36,897 nt of DNA from Oscillospiraceae bacterium (GTDB lineage: Bacteria; Bacillota; Clostridia; Oscillospirales; Oscillospiraceae): assembly GCA_009783555.1 (NCBI GenBank), contig WRDH01000030.1, positions 1 to 36,897 of the forward strand, written 5' to 3'. Below, piece after piece: positions 15,549 through 24,377 of this stretch. The notes beneath the pieces were generated by a model. It did no database searches and had not been told where the DNA came from. It saw nothing but the letters and a program-made list of their open reading frames with translations. Made by a program: the position numbers and the translations under genes. Within the stretch, counting starts at the first letter, position 1, and every line of letters starts with the position of its first letter.

Positions 15549-17801
15549 CTAACAAACCAAAAACTCTTTCTCCAAATATACCCCGTCACCGACATATACA
15601 ACAAATGCTCCTTTTTCTATTACCCGTTGTAAGTTGTGGTTGACAAGTGCCAGTTCGTTCATCGGGATCTTCAATTTGACGGTTTTTGTTTCTCCCGCTT
15701 TTAACAGCACTCGTTTAAAGTCTTTAAACTGCTTAACAGGTGTGCTCAGAGATGATATAACATCACGGAAGTAGAGTTGCACAACCGATGTGCCGTCTAT
15801 CTTGCTGCGATTGGTCACATCAACGCTGACTATTATATCTTCATTACTGTCAGCACTCACCTTTTCAGGTAGATTCAGATTGGCAAACTCAAAGTCCGAG
15901 TAGCTTAAACCGTAGCCGAATGTATAAAGCGGTTCTTTTGGTAAATCTATATACTTCTCTCCGTGCCAGCCGGGAAGTTGATTGTAATAAACGGGCACTT
16001 GACCGACGTGCTGCGGGAACGATATCGGCAGTCTTGCCGATGGGTTAATGTCACCTGACAGAACACCTGCAACCGCACTTCCGCCAAACATTCCGGGACA
16101 GAATGTCCAGAGCATTGCGTCAGCGTTATCTTTTGCCCACTTTATTGTCAGCGGTTTACCGGTCACGCCCACAATAATAAGCTTATGTCCGGCTTCTTTC
16201 AGTGTTTCAAGCATTTTTTGCTGCGAATACGGTAAATCAAGGTTTGCACGGTCTCTTTCTTCACCATTAAATGTCGGGTCATCACCTATGACTGCTATAA
16301 CAACATCGGCACCTTCGCAGGTTTGCAGCATTTTTGCATAATCCGGTAAATCAGATTGTTTTTTCATATCCTTTTTATTAACTGCTTTATTATCCTCTGC
16401 GGCCCTATGAAGACTTTGAGTATCTTGAGGGTTTGGATCATCCCCCCTTCTGTAAACCGATACGGGTCCATCCCATTCGGACAATACAACTTCGGCTCCA
16501 TATCGTCCGGCAAGCTCGCGAATACCATCCCATATTGTGATACACACAGATTCAGGTTTTTTCGTGAAATCCGGCAGCGGGTGTGTGAAAAATGTCCAAT
16601 CACCGTATTGTGAGGGTATACTATTCGCATTCGGTCCGACTACGGCAATTTTTTTGATATTGCGTTGCAAAGGCAACGTATTGTCTTTATTTTCCAGCAT
16701 TACAACGGTTTGGTCCGTGAAATCGGAATTTAATTTCAAGTGCTCCTCACATGCCATAATGGATTTGGTTATATTATGGAATCCGGATCTTCTCTCACCG
16801 AAAAGACCCATTTCAAGCTTAACCTTAAGCACTCTTAAAACGGCTTCATCAACAAAAGATACGCCCAAATCACCACTTTCAACCATCGAGATTGCGCCTT
16901 CGTAGAAGCCCGGTGTACTCATTATCATGTCATTGCCGGCGATGATTGCGGCTTTTGCGGCATGGCGCATATCGGGCGAATAGAACTGCTGCCACATCAA
17001 ACGTCCGGTGTTATCCCAATCGGTTATGACAAAACCTTCAAAACCCATATCATCTCTGAGCAAGTCTCTGAGCAGCCACTTATTTGCCGTGCATGGCAAA
17101 CCGTCGAGTGTGTGATAGGCAGTCATTATTGACTTGCACCCTGCATCAACAACTTTTTTAAATGGCGGAGCAAATATTTCCATTACTTTACGCTTGGTTA
17201 TCGGCACATCGTATGAATCGCGGCCTCCGATGCTCTCACCGTGAGCGAGATAATGTTTGGGACATGCTATCACACCATCGGCTTTGCGCATTTCTCCGTC
17301 ACCCTGGTATCCTCTGACCATAGCCGCAGCCAACTCTCCCGATAGATACGGGTCTTCACCGAAAGTTTCGTCCACCCTCCCCCACCGGGTATCACGCCCG
17401 AGACATAACACCGGCGAAAAAACCATATGCAATGCATCCTCCGTAACTTCACGAGCAGCTATTTCGCAGGCTTTTTCCACCATTTCGGGATTAAATGATG
17501 TCGCCATTCCAAGCCCGCACGGGAAAATTGTAGCTTTGGGGTTTAATGCATGACCTCTGACGCAGTCAATTCCGTAGATAAGCGGGATTTTATGTTTGGT
17601 CTTAAGCGTCATATCCTGAAACCTTTGCGCATCACTACCCATAATATGAAGCGCAGAGCCTAATCCGCGCTCGATCCACATGCGCTTTTCTTCCTCACCC
17701 ATATGAGCAAAAGATAGTTGCATGATTTGAGCAACCTTTTCCGGTAATGACATTTGCGAGAGAAGTTCATTGGCTTTGTCGTTTATTTGTTGTTGGTTCA
17801 T
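15549..17801 (-). CDS. Glycoside hydrolase family 3, cytoplasmic beta-glycosidase
   Basis: 750 residues. It has the GH3 N-terminal barrel with RWGRVDETFGEDPYL, the KHYLAHGES substrate-binding region (H183) and nucleophile D261 in GFVITDWDNTG. The second alpha/beta domain follows (VVGPNANS, then VIAVIGDDPTFNGEERDR). A fibronectin III-like C-terminal domain (LYTFGYGLSYSDFEF to the end) completes the usual three-domain architecture. No signal peptide is seen, so it acts inside the cell on imported oligosaccharides or glycosides. No transporter gene is in the window. No strong Shine-Dalgarno site precedes the ATG; the N-terminus is otherwise typical. It leads the three-gene sugar operon. Confidence 0.93.
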   Translation of the reverse strand: MNQQQINDKANELLSQMSLPEKVAQIMQLSFAHMGEEEKRMWIERGLGSALHIMGSDAQRFQDMTLKTKHKIPLIYGIDCVRGHALNPKATIFPCGLGMATSFNPEMVEKACEIAAREVTEDALHMVFSPVLCLGRDTRWGRVDETFGEDPYLSGELAAAMVRGYQGDGEMRKADGVIACPKHYLAHGESIGGRDSYDVPITKRKVMEIFAPPFKKVVDAGCKSIMTAYHTLDGLPCTANKWLLRDLLRDDMGFEGFVITDWDNTGRLMWQQFYSPDMRHAAKAAIIAGNDMIMSTPGFYEGAISMVESGDLGVSFVDEAVLRVLKVKLEMGLFGERRSGFHNITKSIMACEEHLKLNSDFTDQTVVMLENKDNTLPLQRNIKKIAVVGPNANSIPSQYGDWTFFTHPLPDFTKKPESVCITIWDGIRELAGRYGAEVVLSEWDGPVSVYRRGDDPNPQDTQSLHRAAEDNKAVNKKDMKKQSDLPDYAKMLQTCEGADVVIAVIGDDPTFNGEERDRANLDLPYSQQKMLETLKEAGHKLIIVGVTGKPLTIKWAKDNADAMLWTFCPGMFGGSAVAGVLSGDINPSARLPISFPQHVGQVPVYYNQLPGWHGEKYIDLPKEPLYTFGYGLSYSDFEFANLNLPEKVSADSNEDIIVSVDVTNRSKIDGTSVVQLYFRDVISSLSTPVKQFKDFKRVLLKAGETKTVKLKIPMNELALVNHNLQRVIEKGAFVVYVGDGVYLEKEFLVC

Positions 17802-17860
17802 TGTGTTGACTCGCTTTCTTACAGACCTATTGTTTATCCTTGTTCCATCTGCTTACTATG

Positions 17861-17895
17861 CCCCCTTCTTCGGAAGGGGGTGCCGTCGTAGACGG
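17861..17895. repeat. Double-hairpin GC-rich intergenic element
   Basis: CCCCCTTC and GAAGGGGG form a perfect 8-bp stem with a TTCG loop on the plus strand (17861-17880). A 5-bp stem CCGTC/GACGG follows (17883-17895). It lies between argS and the GH3 gene and is far more GC-rich than its surroundings. It could stop minus-strand transcription from argS, but there is no T tract; a repeated intergenic element fits at least as well. Confidence 0.6.
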
Positions 17896-17909
17896 TGGGG
17901 GTTGTTCAC

Positions 17910-19619
17910 CTACATCTTCTCAGGAGCAGTTACTTTTAATATATCCAGACAGTTTTTTATTACAATCCTTGTCGAATCTGCAAGCTTTAAGCGAGCCTTC
18001 AGCAGATCCTTATCTTCACCTTTTATTCGACAGGCATTGTAGAATTTATGGAATCTTGCAGCAAGCTCTATAACATATTTATTGATTCGCGAAGGGTCGT
18101 AATCTCTTGCTGCAAGCTTTATTTCTTCAGGCAACAGAGCCAGTTGTTTAATAAGCTCCAACTCTGTTTCCGAACTCAACAACCCCGGGGTTATTTCATC
18201 AACTTTTGGTACTTCAAACCCTTCTGCTGCCAGCAATGCAATGAGACTGCAAATACGTGCGTGTGCATATTGTACGTAATAGACCGGATTTTCACTGTCC
18301 TGCCTAACTGCAAGCCCTATATCAAAATCCAGTTGACTGTCCGCGCGTACGTTGAAAAAGAATCTGCAAGCATCAACTGAGATTTCATCGAGTAAATCAT
18401 CCAGTGTCAGTGCTTTGCCGGTGCGTTTTGAAACCTTAATAGTTTCACCGTCACGCATTATTCGCACCATTTGCATGATAAGAAAATGAAGTTTGGTACA
18501 ATCAACACCAAGAGCTTTGCCCAGCGCCGGAGCCGACAGTGTAGTCATCAAACGCTTGGCATGCCCGTGATGGTCTGCGCCCCATATTTCTATGGCTTTT
18601 TCAAAGCCGCGTTCCAGTTTATTCCTGTGATATGCTATATCCATTGCATAATATGTGCTAAATCCGTTACTCTTGCGCAGCACTTCGTCTTTTTCTCCGC
18701 CTAAATCAGTATTACGCAGCCAGAGTGCTCCGTCTTTCTCATACAGCAACCCGCTTTTATTGAGTAGTTCAATTGTTTCCGCAACATACCCGCTCTCATG
18801 CAAGCTTTTTTCGCTAAACCATTCGTCAAAGCGTATTCTATACCGCTCAAGATGTTTTTTAATTAAAGCTACATTATGCGGTATGCCGAAGTTAATAAAC
18901 TTTGCTATGCGTTCATTTTCAGGTAGTGTTTGCAGCTTGTTGCCTTCTGTCTCATACATTTTTTCCGCCAGCTCTTTGATATCGTCGCCATGATAGCCGT
19001 CTTCGGGGAACTGATAGTTTTCCTCACCAAGACAAAGCTGCATATACCGTGCATCAATAGATTTTCCGAACAAGTCAACTTGATTACCCGCATCATTGAG
19101 CAAAAATTCACGCCATACATTATATCCTGCTTTTTCCAGTACCGATGCAAGAATATCCCCCAGCGCACCACCGCGTGCATTGCCTATTGTCATAGGTCCT
19201 GTAGGGTTTGCCGAAACAAACTCAACCATAACACGCTTACCCTCGCCAATATTAACAGTACCGTAATCGCCGCCGGCAGCTTCGACCGCATCTAATACAT
19301 CTGTAAACCATTTTTCCGCAGCAACAAAGTTTATAAAGCCCGATCCTGCTATTGAAATAGACTTAAAATAACTCCCTTCAAGCGAGGTATGCTTCATGAT
19401 TGTCTCCGCGATTTTACGGGGAGCAAGCTTCAACTCCTTAGCGGCAGCCATTGCATGAGTTGCGGCATAATCACCATGCGCTGTTTCACGAGGAATCCCG
19501 ACAGTCCCCAAAAGCACTGCACCCTCGGGTAAAACCCCCGCAGCTCTCGCGCTTACACAGGCCGCATTGATAATTTCATCAATCTGCTCCTTTGCGCTTT
19601 CAACCAAATTGGCATGCAT
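17910..19619 (-). CDS. argS: Arginyl-tRNA synthetase with altered HIGH motif
   Basis: 569 residues from ATG at 19619, chosen because GGGAG is 9 bp upstream; an in-frame ATG at 19652 lacks a comparable site. It has the N-terminal ArgRS additional domain, a class I catalytic domain with VEFVSANPTGPM, KVSKRTG at about residue 394 as the KMSKS motif, and a C-terminal DALR-type anticodon-binding domain. The HIGH signature reads T144-I-G-N147. Clostridial enzymes commonly carry HMGN or HIGN, so the loss of the first His is the odd point. It charges tRNA-Arg. It ends the murI-DUF1934-argS run; DUF1934 next to argS is also known from Bacillus (ywiB-argS). Confidence 0.95.
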   Translation of the reverse strand: MHANLVESAKEQIDEIINAACVSARAAGVLPEGAVLLGTVGIPRETAHGDYAATHAMAAAKELKLAPRKIAETIMKHTSLEGSYFKSISIAGSGFINFVAAEKWFTDVLDAVEAAGGDYGTVNIGEGKRVMVEFVSANPTGPMTIGNARGGALGDILASVLEKAGYNVWREFLLNDAGNQVDLFGKSIDARYMQLCLGEENYQFPEDGYHGDDIKELAEKMYETEGNKLQTLPENERIAKFINFGIPHNVALIKKHLERYRIRFDEWFSEKSLHESGYVAETIELLNKSGLLYEKDGALWLRNTDLGGEKDEVLRKSNGFSTYYAMDIAYHRNKLERGFEKAIEIWGADHHGHAKRLMTTLSAPALGKALGVDCTKLHFLIMQMVRIMRDGETIKVSKRTGKALTLDDLLDEISVDACRFFFNVRADSQLDFDIGLAVRQDSENPVYYVQYAHARICSLIALLAAEGFEVPKVDEITPGLLSSETELELIKQLALLPEEIKLAARDYDPSRINKYVIELAARFHKFYNACRIKGEDKDLLKARLKLADSTRIVIKNCLDILKVTAPEKM

Positions 19620-19663
19620 AACCATAATCTCCCGGCTTATATCGTTTCTCATGTGGTTTTTAT

Positions 19664-19698
19664 CATTTGCTATTTACCATTTGTCATTTGTCATTTTT
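19664..19698. repeat. 7-bp tandem repeat (CATTTGT) in the argS leader
   Basis: CATTTGC, TATTTAC, CATTTGT, CATTTGT, CATTTTT in exact 7-bp phase between the DUF1934 stop and argS. It shares the core ATTTGT with the array at 7245-7276. Confidence 0.8.
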
Positions 19699-19701
19699 TA
19701 T

Positions 19702-20136
19702 TTACTGCGGCAGCGACTTCACGTTTATCTTAAACAGGTTCTGACTTACCGCAACATTGTCAACTTCTATATCATAGCGGATTTCGAGGTTTCCGCCGTC
19801 GTCACTCATGTTATTCTTAATACTGTGTGTATCGATTCCCAGCATAACGGAGCCGACGGGTGTATCATACAGGAAATGATGTTTTTGATTTTCCGAAAAA
19901 ATCATATCGCCGCTCATTCCATCATTGCGTTTTAGTACTACCCTATCCTTCTCAACGTTAAATGTAGTAAGCTGACCATCTTGTCCGGTCAGTGTACTCT
20001 CAATATAGCTAAATGTGGAAATCCCGTTGTGCCGCAAATATTCGCCATCTGTCAGCAACTCAAATGCATCATCTTCGTCTGCCGAATATACAGGCAAACC
20101 CTTAATCGAAATAAAAACCTTCTTCATGTCATCCAT
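19702..20136 (-). CDS. DUF1934 (YwiB-like) beta-barrel protein
   Basis: 144 residues, the normal family size. The sequence is mostly short beta strands (VFISIKGLPVY, FSYIESTLTGQDGQLTTFNVEKDRVVLKR, SVMLGIDTHSIKNNM, GNLEIRYDIEVDNVAVSQNLFKINV). This is the calycin/lipocalin-like pattern of DUF1934. There is no signal peptide. The family has no established biochemical role. Its conserved place just before argS, seen here as in other Bacillota, hints at a link with translation or the envelope but proves nothing. It is 38 bp after murI. Confidence 0.85.
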   Translation of the reverse strand: MDDMKKVFISIKGLPVYSADEDDAFELLTDGEYLRHNGISTFSYIESTLTGQDGQLTTFNVEKDRVVLKRNDGMSGDMIFSENQKHHFLYDTPVGSVMLGIDTHSIKNNMSDDGGNLEIRYDIEVDNVAVSQNLFKINVKSLPQ

Positions 20137-20174
20137 ACTTTAAACATAACCTCACTTAAAATCCTAGATACTGA

Positions 20175-20987
20175 TTACTCCAACGTCACTTGCTCAACCA
20201 AACCTTCAACGTCCGATTCAAGATATTTCGATGCAACGTTTGAAAAACCTTCTATACTATCCGTAACAAAATACCTCGTGTTCCCACCTGTTTCTTCACC
20301 ACAGAGCATGTTTCGATTACTAAGGTCTTTCGCCACGTACTCTGCCGTTTCCGCTCCGGAATCAACCAGTATAACTTCCGGTCCCATTATTTTTGCAATC
20401 ACCTCATGCAGCAGCGGATAATGTGTGCATCCTAAAATGAGTGTGTCAACCCCGGATTTCAGCAGACAATCGAGGTAACGCTTTGCTACTTTGAGAGCTG
20501 CTTCATCTGCAGCATCAATCCAGCCTTCTTCCACCAGCGGTACAAACAATGCACATGCCACAGAGTGTATATCAAAATCTCTATTTATTTTTCTTAAAGC
20601 CGTTTCGTACGCTCTGCTTCGTATTGTAGCTGCTGTTCCGATAACACCGATTACACCGTTTTTTGTCTGCTCTGAAGCTTTTATTGCAGGCGCGCCAACG
20701 ACTTCATAAACCGGTATCCCATAGTTTTTTACAAGGTCGTTATATGCAACCGAACAAACAGTATTACAAGCAATCACCATGGCTTTTATATCATATCCGG
20801 CAAGAAACGCCGCATCCTGGTTCGCATACTTGATAATTGTATCCCTTGATCGGGAACCGTACGGAACCCTGCCTGTATCACCAAGGTATACTATATTTTC
20901 TCCCGGCAACAGTGTGGTAAGCTTTTTTACCATCGTAAGCCCGCCAAGCCCCGAATCGAAAACACCAATAGGTCTCTTATCTGCCAT
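20175..20987 (-). CDS. murI: Glutamate racemase
   Basis: 270 residues. It shows IGVFDSGLGGLTM (D11, S12), the first catalytic cysteine C74 in VIACNT and the second C187 in LGCTHYPLL, with VPLVEEGW between them. It converts L-glutamate to D-glutamate for peptidoglycan in the cytoplasm. AAGGA is 6-7 bp before the ATG. It opens the murI-DUF1934-argS run and is divergent from ppk1 across a 183-bp gap. Confidence 0.97.
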   Translation of the reverse strand: MADKRPIGVFDSGLGGLTMVKKLTTLLPGENIVYLGDTGRVPYGSRSRDTIIKYANQDAAFLAGYDIKAMVIACNTVCSVAYNDLVKNYGIPVYEVVGAPAIKASEQTKNGVIGVIGTAATIRSRAYETALRKINRDFDIHSVACALFVPLVEEGWIDAADEAALKVAKRYLDCLLKSGVDTLILGCTHYPLLHEVIAKIMGPEVILVDSGAETAEYVAKDLSNRNMLCGEETGGNTRYFVTDSIEGFSNVASKYLESDVEGLVEQVTLE

Positions 20988-21108
20988 AAAAAATCCTTAT
21001 CCCGGTCGATATCTGCATACCAAACATAAATCAGAATCTACATCATAATACGCACCAATACATATTACGTCATTATAACGAAATTTTCAAGTAAATAGTT
21101 GAATACTC

Positions 21109-21137
21109 TTGCCTATCGGTTATAGTTTATATAGAAT
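21109..21137 (+). promoter_or_regulatory. Putative ppk1 promoter
   Basis: TTGCCT (21109-21114), a 17-bp spacer and TAGAAT (21132-21137), followed by the AAGGAG ribosome-binding site of ppk1. The region is AT-rich, so alternative -10 sites exist. Confidence 0.5.
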
Positions 21138-21170
21138 GTATATATATTTCCGAAAGGAGTTATAATAGTT

Positions 21171-23360
21171 ATGCTCGAGGGATTATTTGAGACTCCTGCT
21201 TACATGCAAAACAGGGAGCTTTCCTGGCTAAAATTTAATGAGCGTGTTCTTATGGAGGCAAACAGAACAGAAGTACCTCTGCTGGAAAGGCTTAAGTTTA
21301 TTTCGATTTTCTCAAGCAATCTTGATGAATTCGTCATGATCCGTGTCGGTTCACTTTCTGACTCCGTACTTTTAGGCAGTGAGCTTTCCGATACTAAAAC
21401 AGGTATGTCCGTCAAAGAACAATTGGATGAAGTCTATAGAGTCATTGCGCCTATGTATAATCTTGCAGGGCATGCGTTTTCATCTGTAATGCAAGGTCTG
21501 CTAAAGCATGGTGTCGAGTTCGTTAAAATGCAGGACTTAAGCGGAAGTGAACTCAAAACGTTAAAAAGCCATTTTATTCATAATGTAATGCCGCTTCTAT
21601 CCCCGTCAATCATTGACACCAAGCATCCTTTCCCGCACATTCAAAATAAGCAACTGCACATTGCTGTTACCCTTGAAAAAAAGAAAGGCACCACATTCGG
21701 ACTTATCGCCGTTCCTGCAGAGTTCGACAGATTGATTCCTTTAGATGGAAAAGGCACACGTTTTGTATTACTTGAAGATCTCATTTTGCACTTCGCCGAT
21801 TTGGTGTTCGGTTCATACGGAGTTTTGGAAAAAAGCATAATAGCAGTTACAAGAAATGCAGATGTCGGAACCGATGAGGAATTATTAGACGAAGGTATTG
21901 ATTTCAGGCAACATATGAAAGCTCTTCTTAAGAAACGTCAGCGTCTATCCCCCGTGCGCCTTGAAGTTGGGAATAAAATCAGCATCGAATTGTTTGATTT
22001 CTTACGCGCAAAACTTTTCCTGGAACCGGCACAGGTATTTTACTCTACTGCTCCGCTGGATTTATCGTTTTGTTTATCCTTCGGGCGTTATCTCGACAAA
22101 GAAACTTATGAGCGTTTAATTTGGCAGCCTCATGTTCCTGTTAATCCTATACCACCGGCTCAACGAAATGATATGTTATCTCTGTCATCAGGTAAAGATA
22201 TGCTGTTCTCATTACCGTTTGAAAGCATAGCACCTTTTCTGTCACTTATCCGGCAAGCAGCCGGAGATCCATCGGTTTTATCAATAAAAATAACCTTGTA
22301 TCGCTTGGATGCTCAATCAAAGCTTGCGGAATCTCTAATTCTTGCGGCGGAAAACGGAAAAGAAGTGGTAGTCTTGATGGAATTGCGTGCACGTTTTGAT
22401 GAGAGCAATAACATCGAATGGGCAAGCCGTTTTGAAGAAGCCGGATGCCGTGTAATATACGGACTTGTCGGCTATAAATGTCATTCCAAATTGTGTCTAA
22501 TTACACGTAAGATTTCAGGCAGAATTAGCTATATTACGCAGGTCGGTACAGGTAATTATAACGAAAAAACCGCAAAGTTATATACGGACCTATCCCTGAT
22601 TACCGCTAACCAGGACATCGGCAGAGATGCAGCGTCCTTTTTTAAAAATATGCTCATTGGTAACCTTGAAGGTGAGTACACACATCTTTGGGTTGCGCCT
22701 AGCGGGTTTAAGACGAATATACTAAATTCCATTGAAAAAGAAAAACAAAAAGCTCTAAGCGGTGGAACCGGAAGAATAACTATTAAATGCAACTCATTAA
22801 CCGATAGAGATATCATCGAAAAACTCGTAGAGGCAGGAGACAGCGGTGTTGAAATCTTAATGAATATACGTGGAATCTGTTGTCTGGTTCCGGGACTTCC
22901 GAATGTAACAGATAATATTCATGTCCTAAGCATAGTAGGACAATTTCTGGAGCATGCCAGAATCTTCTGCTTCGGCAGCGGTTTGAGTGCTGACATCTAC
23001 ATATCGTCAGGCGACTTCATGACACGCAATACTGTACGACGTATCGAGGTCGCCTGCCCCATATTAGATCAAGATATTAAAACCAGAATTCTTTGGATGC
23101 TCGATGTAATGTTCAACGATGACACAAATGCATGGGATTTACTCTCCGATGGTAACTATATCCTTCGCAAGCCGGTAGACCACGAAAACCCAAGGAGCTC
23201 GCAATCAATATTCACCCTCGAAGCACGGAACAGAGCAACACTAATGCCTGATGATGCTGACTTGAGCAGAAGCGGCTCTGCCGGCTTATCGCTCTTTAAG
23301 AGCTTAAAGAAGTCTATAAGGTCAATCCTTAGATTGAAAGTAGAAACTCGCGGGCATTAA
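21171..23360 (+). CDS. ppk1: Polyphosphate kinase 1
   Basis: 729 residues, full length for PPK1. It opens with the N-domain pattern NRELSWLKFNERVL and FISIFSSNLDEF. The catalytic core keeps both histidines: H438 in VGYKCHSKLCLI (autophosphorylated in the family) and H595 in FLEHARIF. TGNYNEKTAKLYTDL and the ARFDE region for nucleotide/polyphosphate binding are present. It makes inorganic polyphosphate from ATP reversibly. AAGGAG precedes the ATG at good spacing. It appears to be a single-gene unit with its own promoter and a strong hairpin after the stop; no ppx or phosphate-transport gene adjoins it. Confidence 0.97.
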   Translation: MLEGLFETPAYMQNRELSWLKFNERVLMEANRTEVPLLERLKFISIFSSNLDEFVMIRVGSLSDSVLLGSELSDTKTGMSVKEQLDEVYRVIAPMYNLAGHAFSSVMQGLLKHGVEFVKMQDLSGSELKTLKSHFIHNVMPLLSPSIIDTKHPFPHIQNKQLHIAVTLEKKKGTTFGLIAVPAEFDRLIPLDGKGTRFVLLEDLILHFADLVFGSYGVLEKSIIAVTRNADVGTDEELLDEGIDFRQHMKALLKKRQRLSPVRLEVGNKISIELFDFLRAKLFLEPAQVFYSTAPLDLSFCLSFGRYLDKETYERLIWQPHVPVNPIPPAQRNDMLSLSSGKDMLFSLPFESIAPFLSLIRQAAGDPSVLSIKITLYRLDAQSKLAESLILAAENGKEVVVLMELRARFDESNNIEWASRFEEAGCRVIYGLVGYKCHSKLCLITRKISGRISYITQVGTGNYNEKTAKLYTDLSLITANQDIGRDAASFFKNMLIGNLEGEYTHLWVAPSGFKTNILNSIEKEKQKALSGGTGRITIKCNSLTDRDIIEKLVEAGDSGVEILMNIRGICCLVPGLPNVTDNIHVLSIVGQFLEHARIFCFGSGLSADIYISSGDFMTRNTVRRIEVACPILDQDIKTRILWMLDVMFNDDTNAWDLLSDGNYILRKPVDHENPRSSQSIFTLEARNRATLMPDDADLSRSGSAGLSLFKSLKKSIRSILRLKVETRGH

Positions 23361-23363
23361 TTT

Positions 23364-23405
23364 GTAATGATAGGTCAACAGTACAGTGGGTTGCCCTATC
23401 ATTAC
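23364..23405 (+). terminator. Terminator hairpin between ppk1 and the radical SAM gene
   Basis: GTAATGATAGG (23364-23374) pairs perfectly with CCTATCATTAC (23395-23405). An inner CAAC/GTTG extends the stem after one mismatch, and TTTCCTT follows on the plus strand. It sits between two convergent genes. Confidence 0.75.
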
Positions 23406-23429
23406 TTTCCTTGTTCTCCTTACTTGCTC

Positions 23430-24293
23430 TCAAAAATTCCCAATATATACATTTTCCAAGTGTTTTCCGGCGATATCACGTAGTCTATACATTGTCTCCG
23501 GGGGTGTTGGCTCACTTCCGGAATATTTATATCTTGGAAAAAATCTTGATAAGTGATAAGGGATGGTTTTATCGATTGAGGATATCCACATTGCTATATC
23601 CTCCACACTGTTTTCATTTTCATTTGGGATAACAAGAGTTGTTACTTCAACATGGCAGAGTTTTGCGGCTATTTCAATCGTATTTTTCACCACCTTTTGT
23701 GTTCCACCGACCATGTTATATGTGCTCACATCATTCCCTTTAATATCAACGTTTAGTGCGTCAATAAATGGAAGCAACTCCTCCAGTGGTTCTTTGTTTA
23801 TGAAGCCGTTAGTAACTAATACGTTCGCAAGACCCTCTTTTCTAATCTCATGCGAGCAATCTTTAATGAACTCATATCCTATAAGAGGTTCATTGTAAGT
23901 GTATGCAATTCCAACGTTTTTGTCCTCTACTGCCATTACAGCCACTTCAGCGACAAGTTCAGGCGTAAATCTGTCGATTTTTACTCCCGAATACTCCATT
24001 GAAATATTGTAGTTCTGACAAAAGGGACAGTGGAAGTTACAGCCATAACTTCCTAAAGATACAATCTTCATACCGGGATGAAATTTATATAGCGGCTTCT
24101 TCTCAATAGGATCTAAAGCAATAGAAGTAACGCACCCATAACTCTCAGCAATGAGAGTACCGTTTCGATTGGCTCTAACCCCGCATTTACCGGTCTGATT
24201 CTCTCTAATTGTACAAAAATGTGGGCAAAGTAGGCATTTTATACTATAAGGGTCAATATTAACCCAGAATTCGGCTATTCTCGAGCCTTCCAT
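23430..24293 (-). CDS. amrS: AmmeMemoRadiSam system radical SAM enzyme
   Basis: 287 residues from ATG at 24293, preceded by GGGGAGG at 8 bp; an in-frame ATG at 24314 has no comparable site. The radical SAM motif CNFHCPFC places cysteines at 85, 89 and 92. An N-terminal four-cysteine pattern, C20-x2-C23-x3-C27 and C37 (GKCGVR), is typical of this PflA-like subgroup. The gene follows a MEMO1-AMMECR1 fusion on the same strand with an 84-bp gap, the combination known as AmmeMemoRadiSam. The substrate of the system is unknown. A second [4Fe-4S] or zinc site at the N-terminus is possible but unproven. Confidence 0.92.
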   Translation of the reverse strand: MEGSRIAEFWVNIDPYSIKCLLCPHFCTIRENQTGKCGVRANRNGTLIAESYGCVTSIALDPIEKKPLYKFHPGMKIVSLGSYGCNFHCPFCQNYNISMEYSGVKIDRFTPELVAEVAVMAVEDKNVGIAYTYNEPLIGYEFIKDCSHEIRKEGLANVLVTNGFINKEPLEELLPFIDALNVDIKGNDVSTYNMVGGTQKVVKNTIEIAAKLCHVEVTTLVIPNENENSVEDIAMWISSIDKTIPYHLSRFFPRYKYSGSEPTPPETMYRLRDIAGKHLENVYIGNF

Positions 24294-24377
24294 TAAATAT
24301 TCCTCCCCTTCCACCTACGTTCAGCTCGGATTGGAGTCAGTATATTTTTTTCCATTCGAGTTGCACAGACCAATTTC

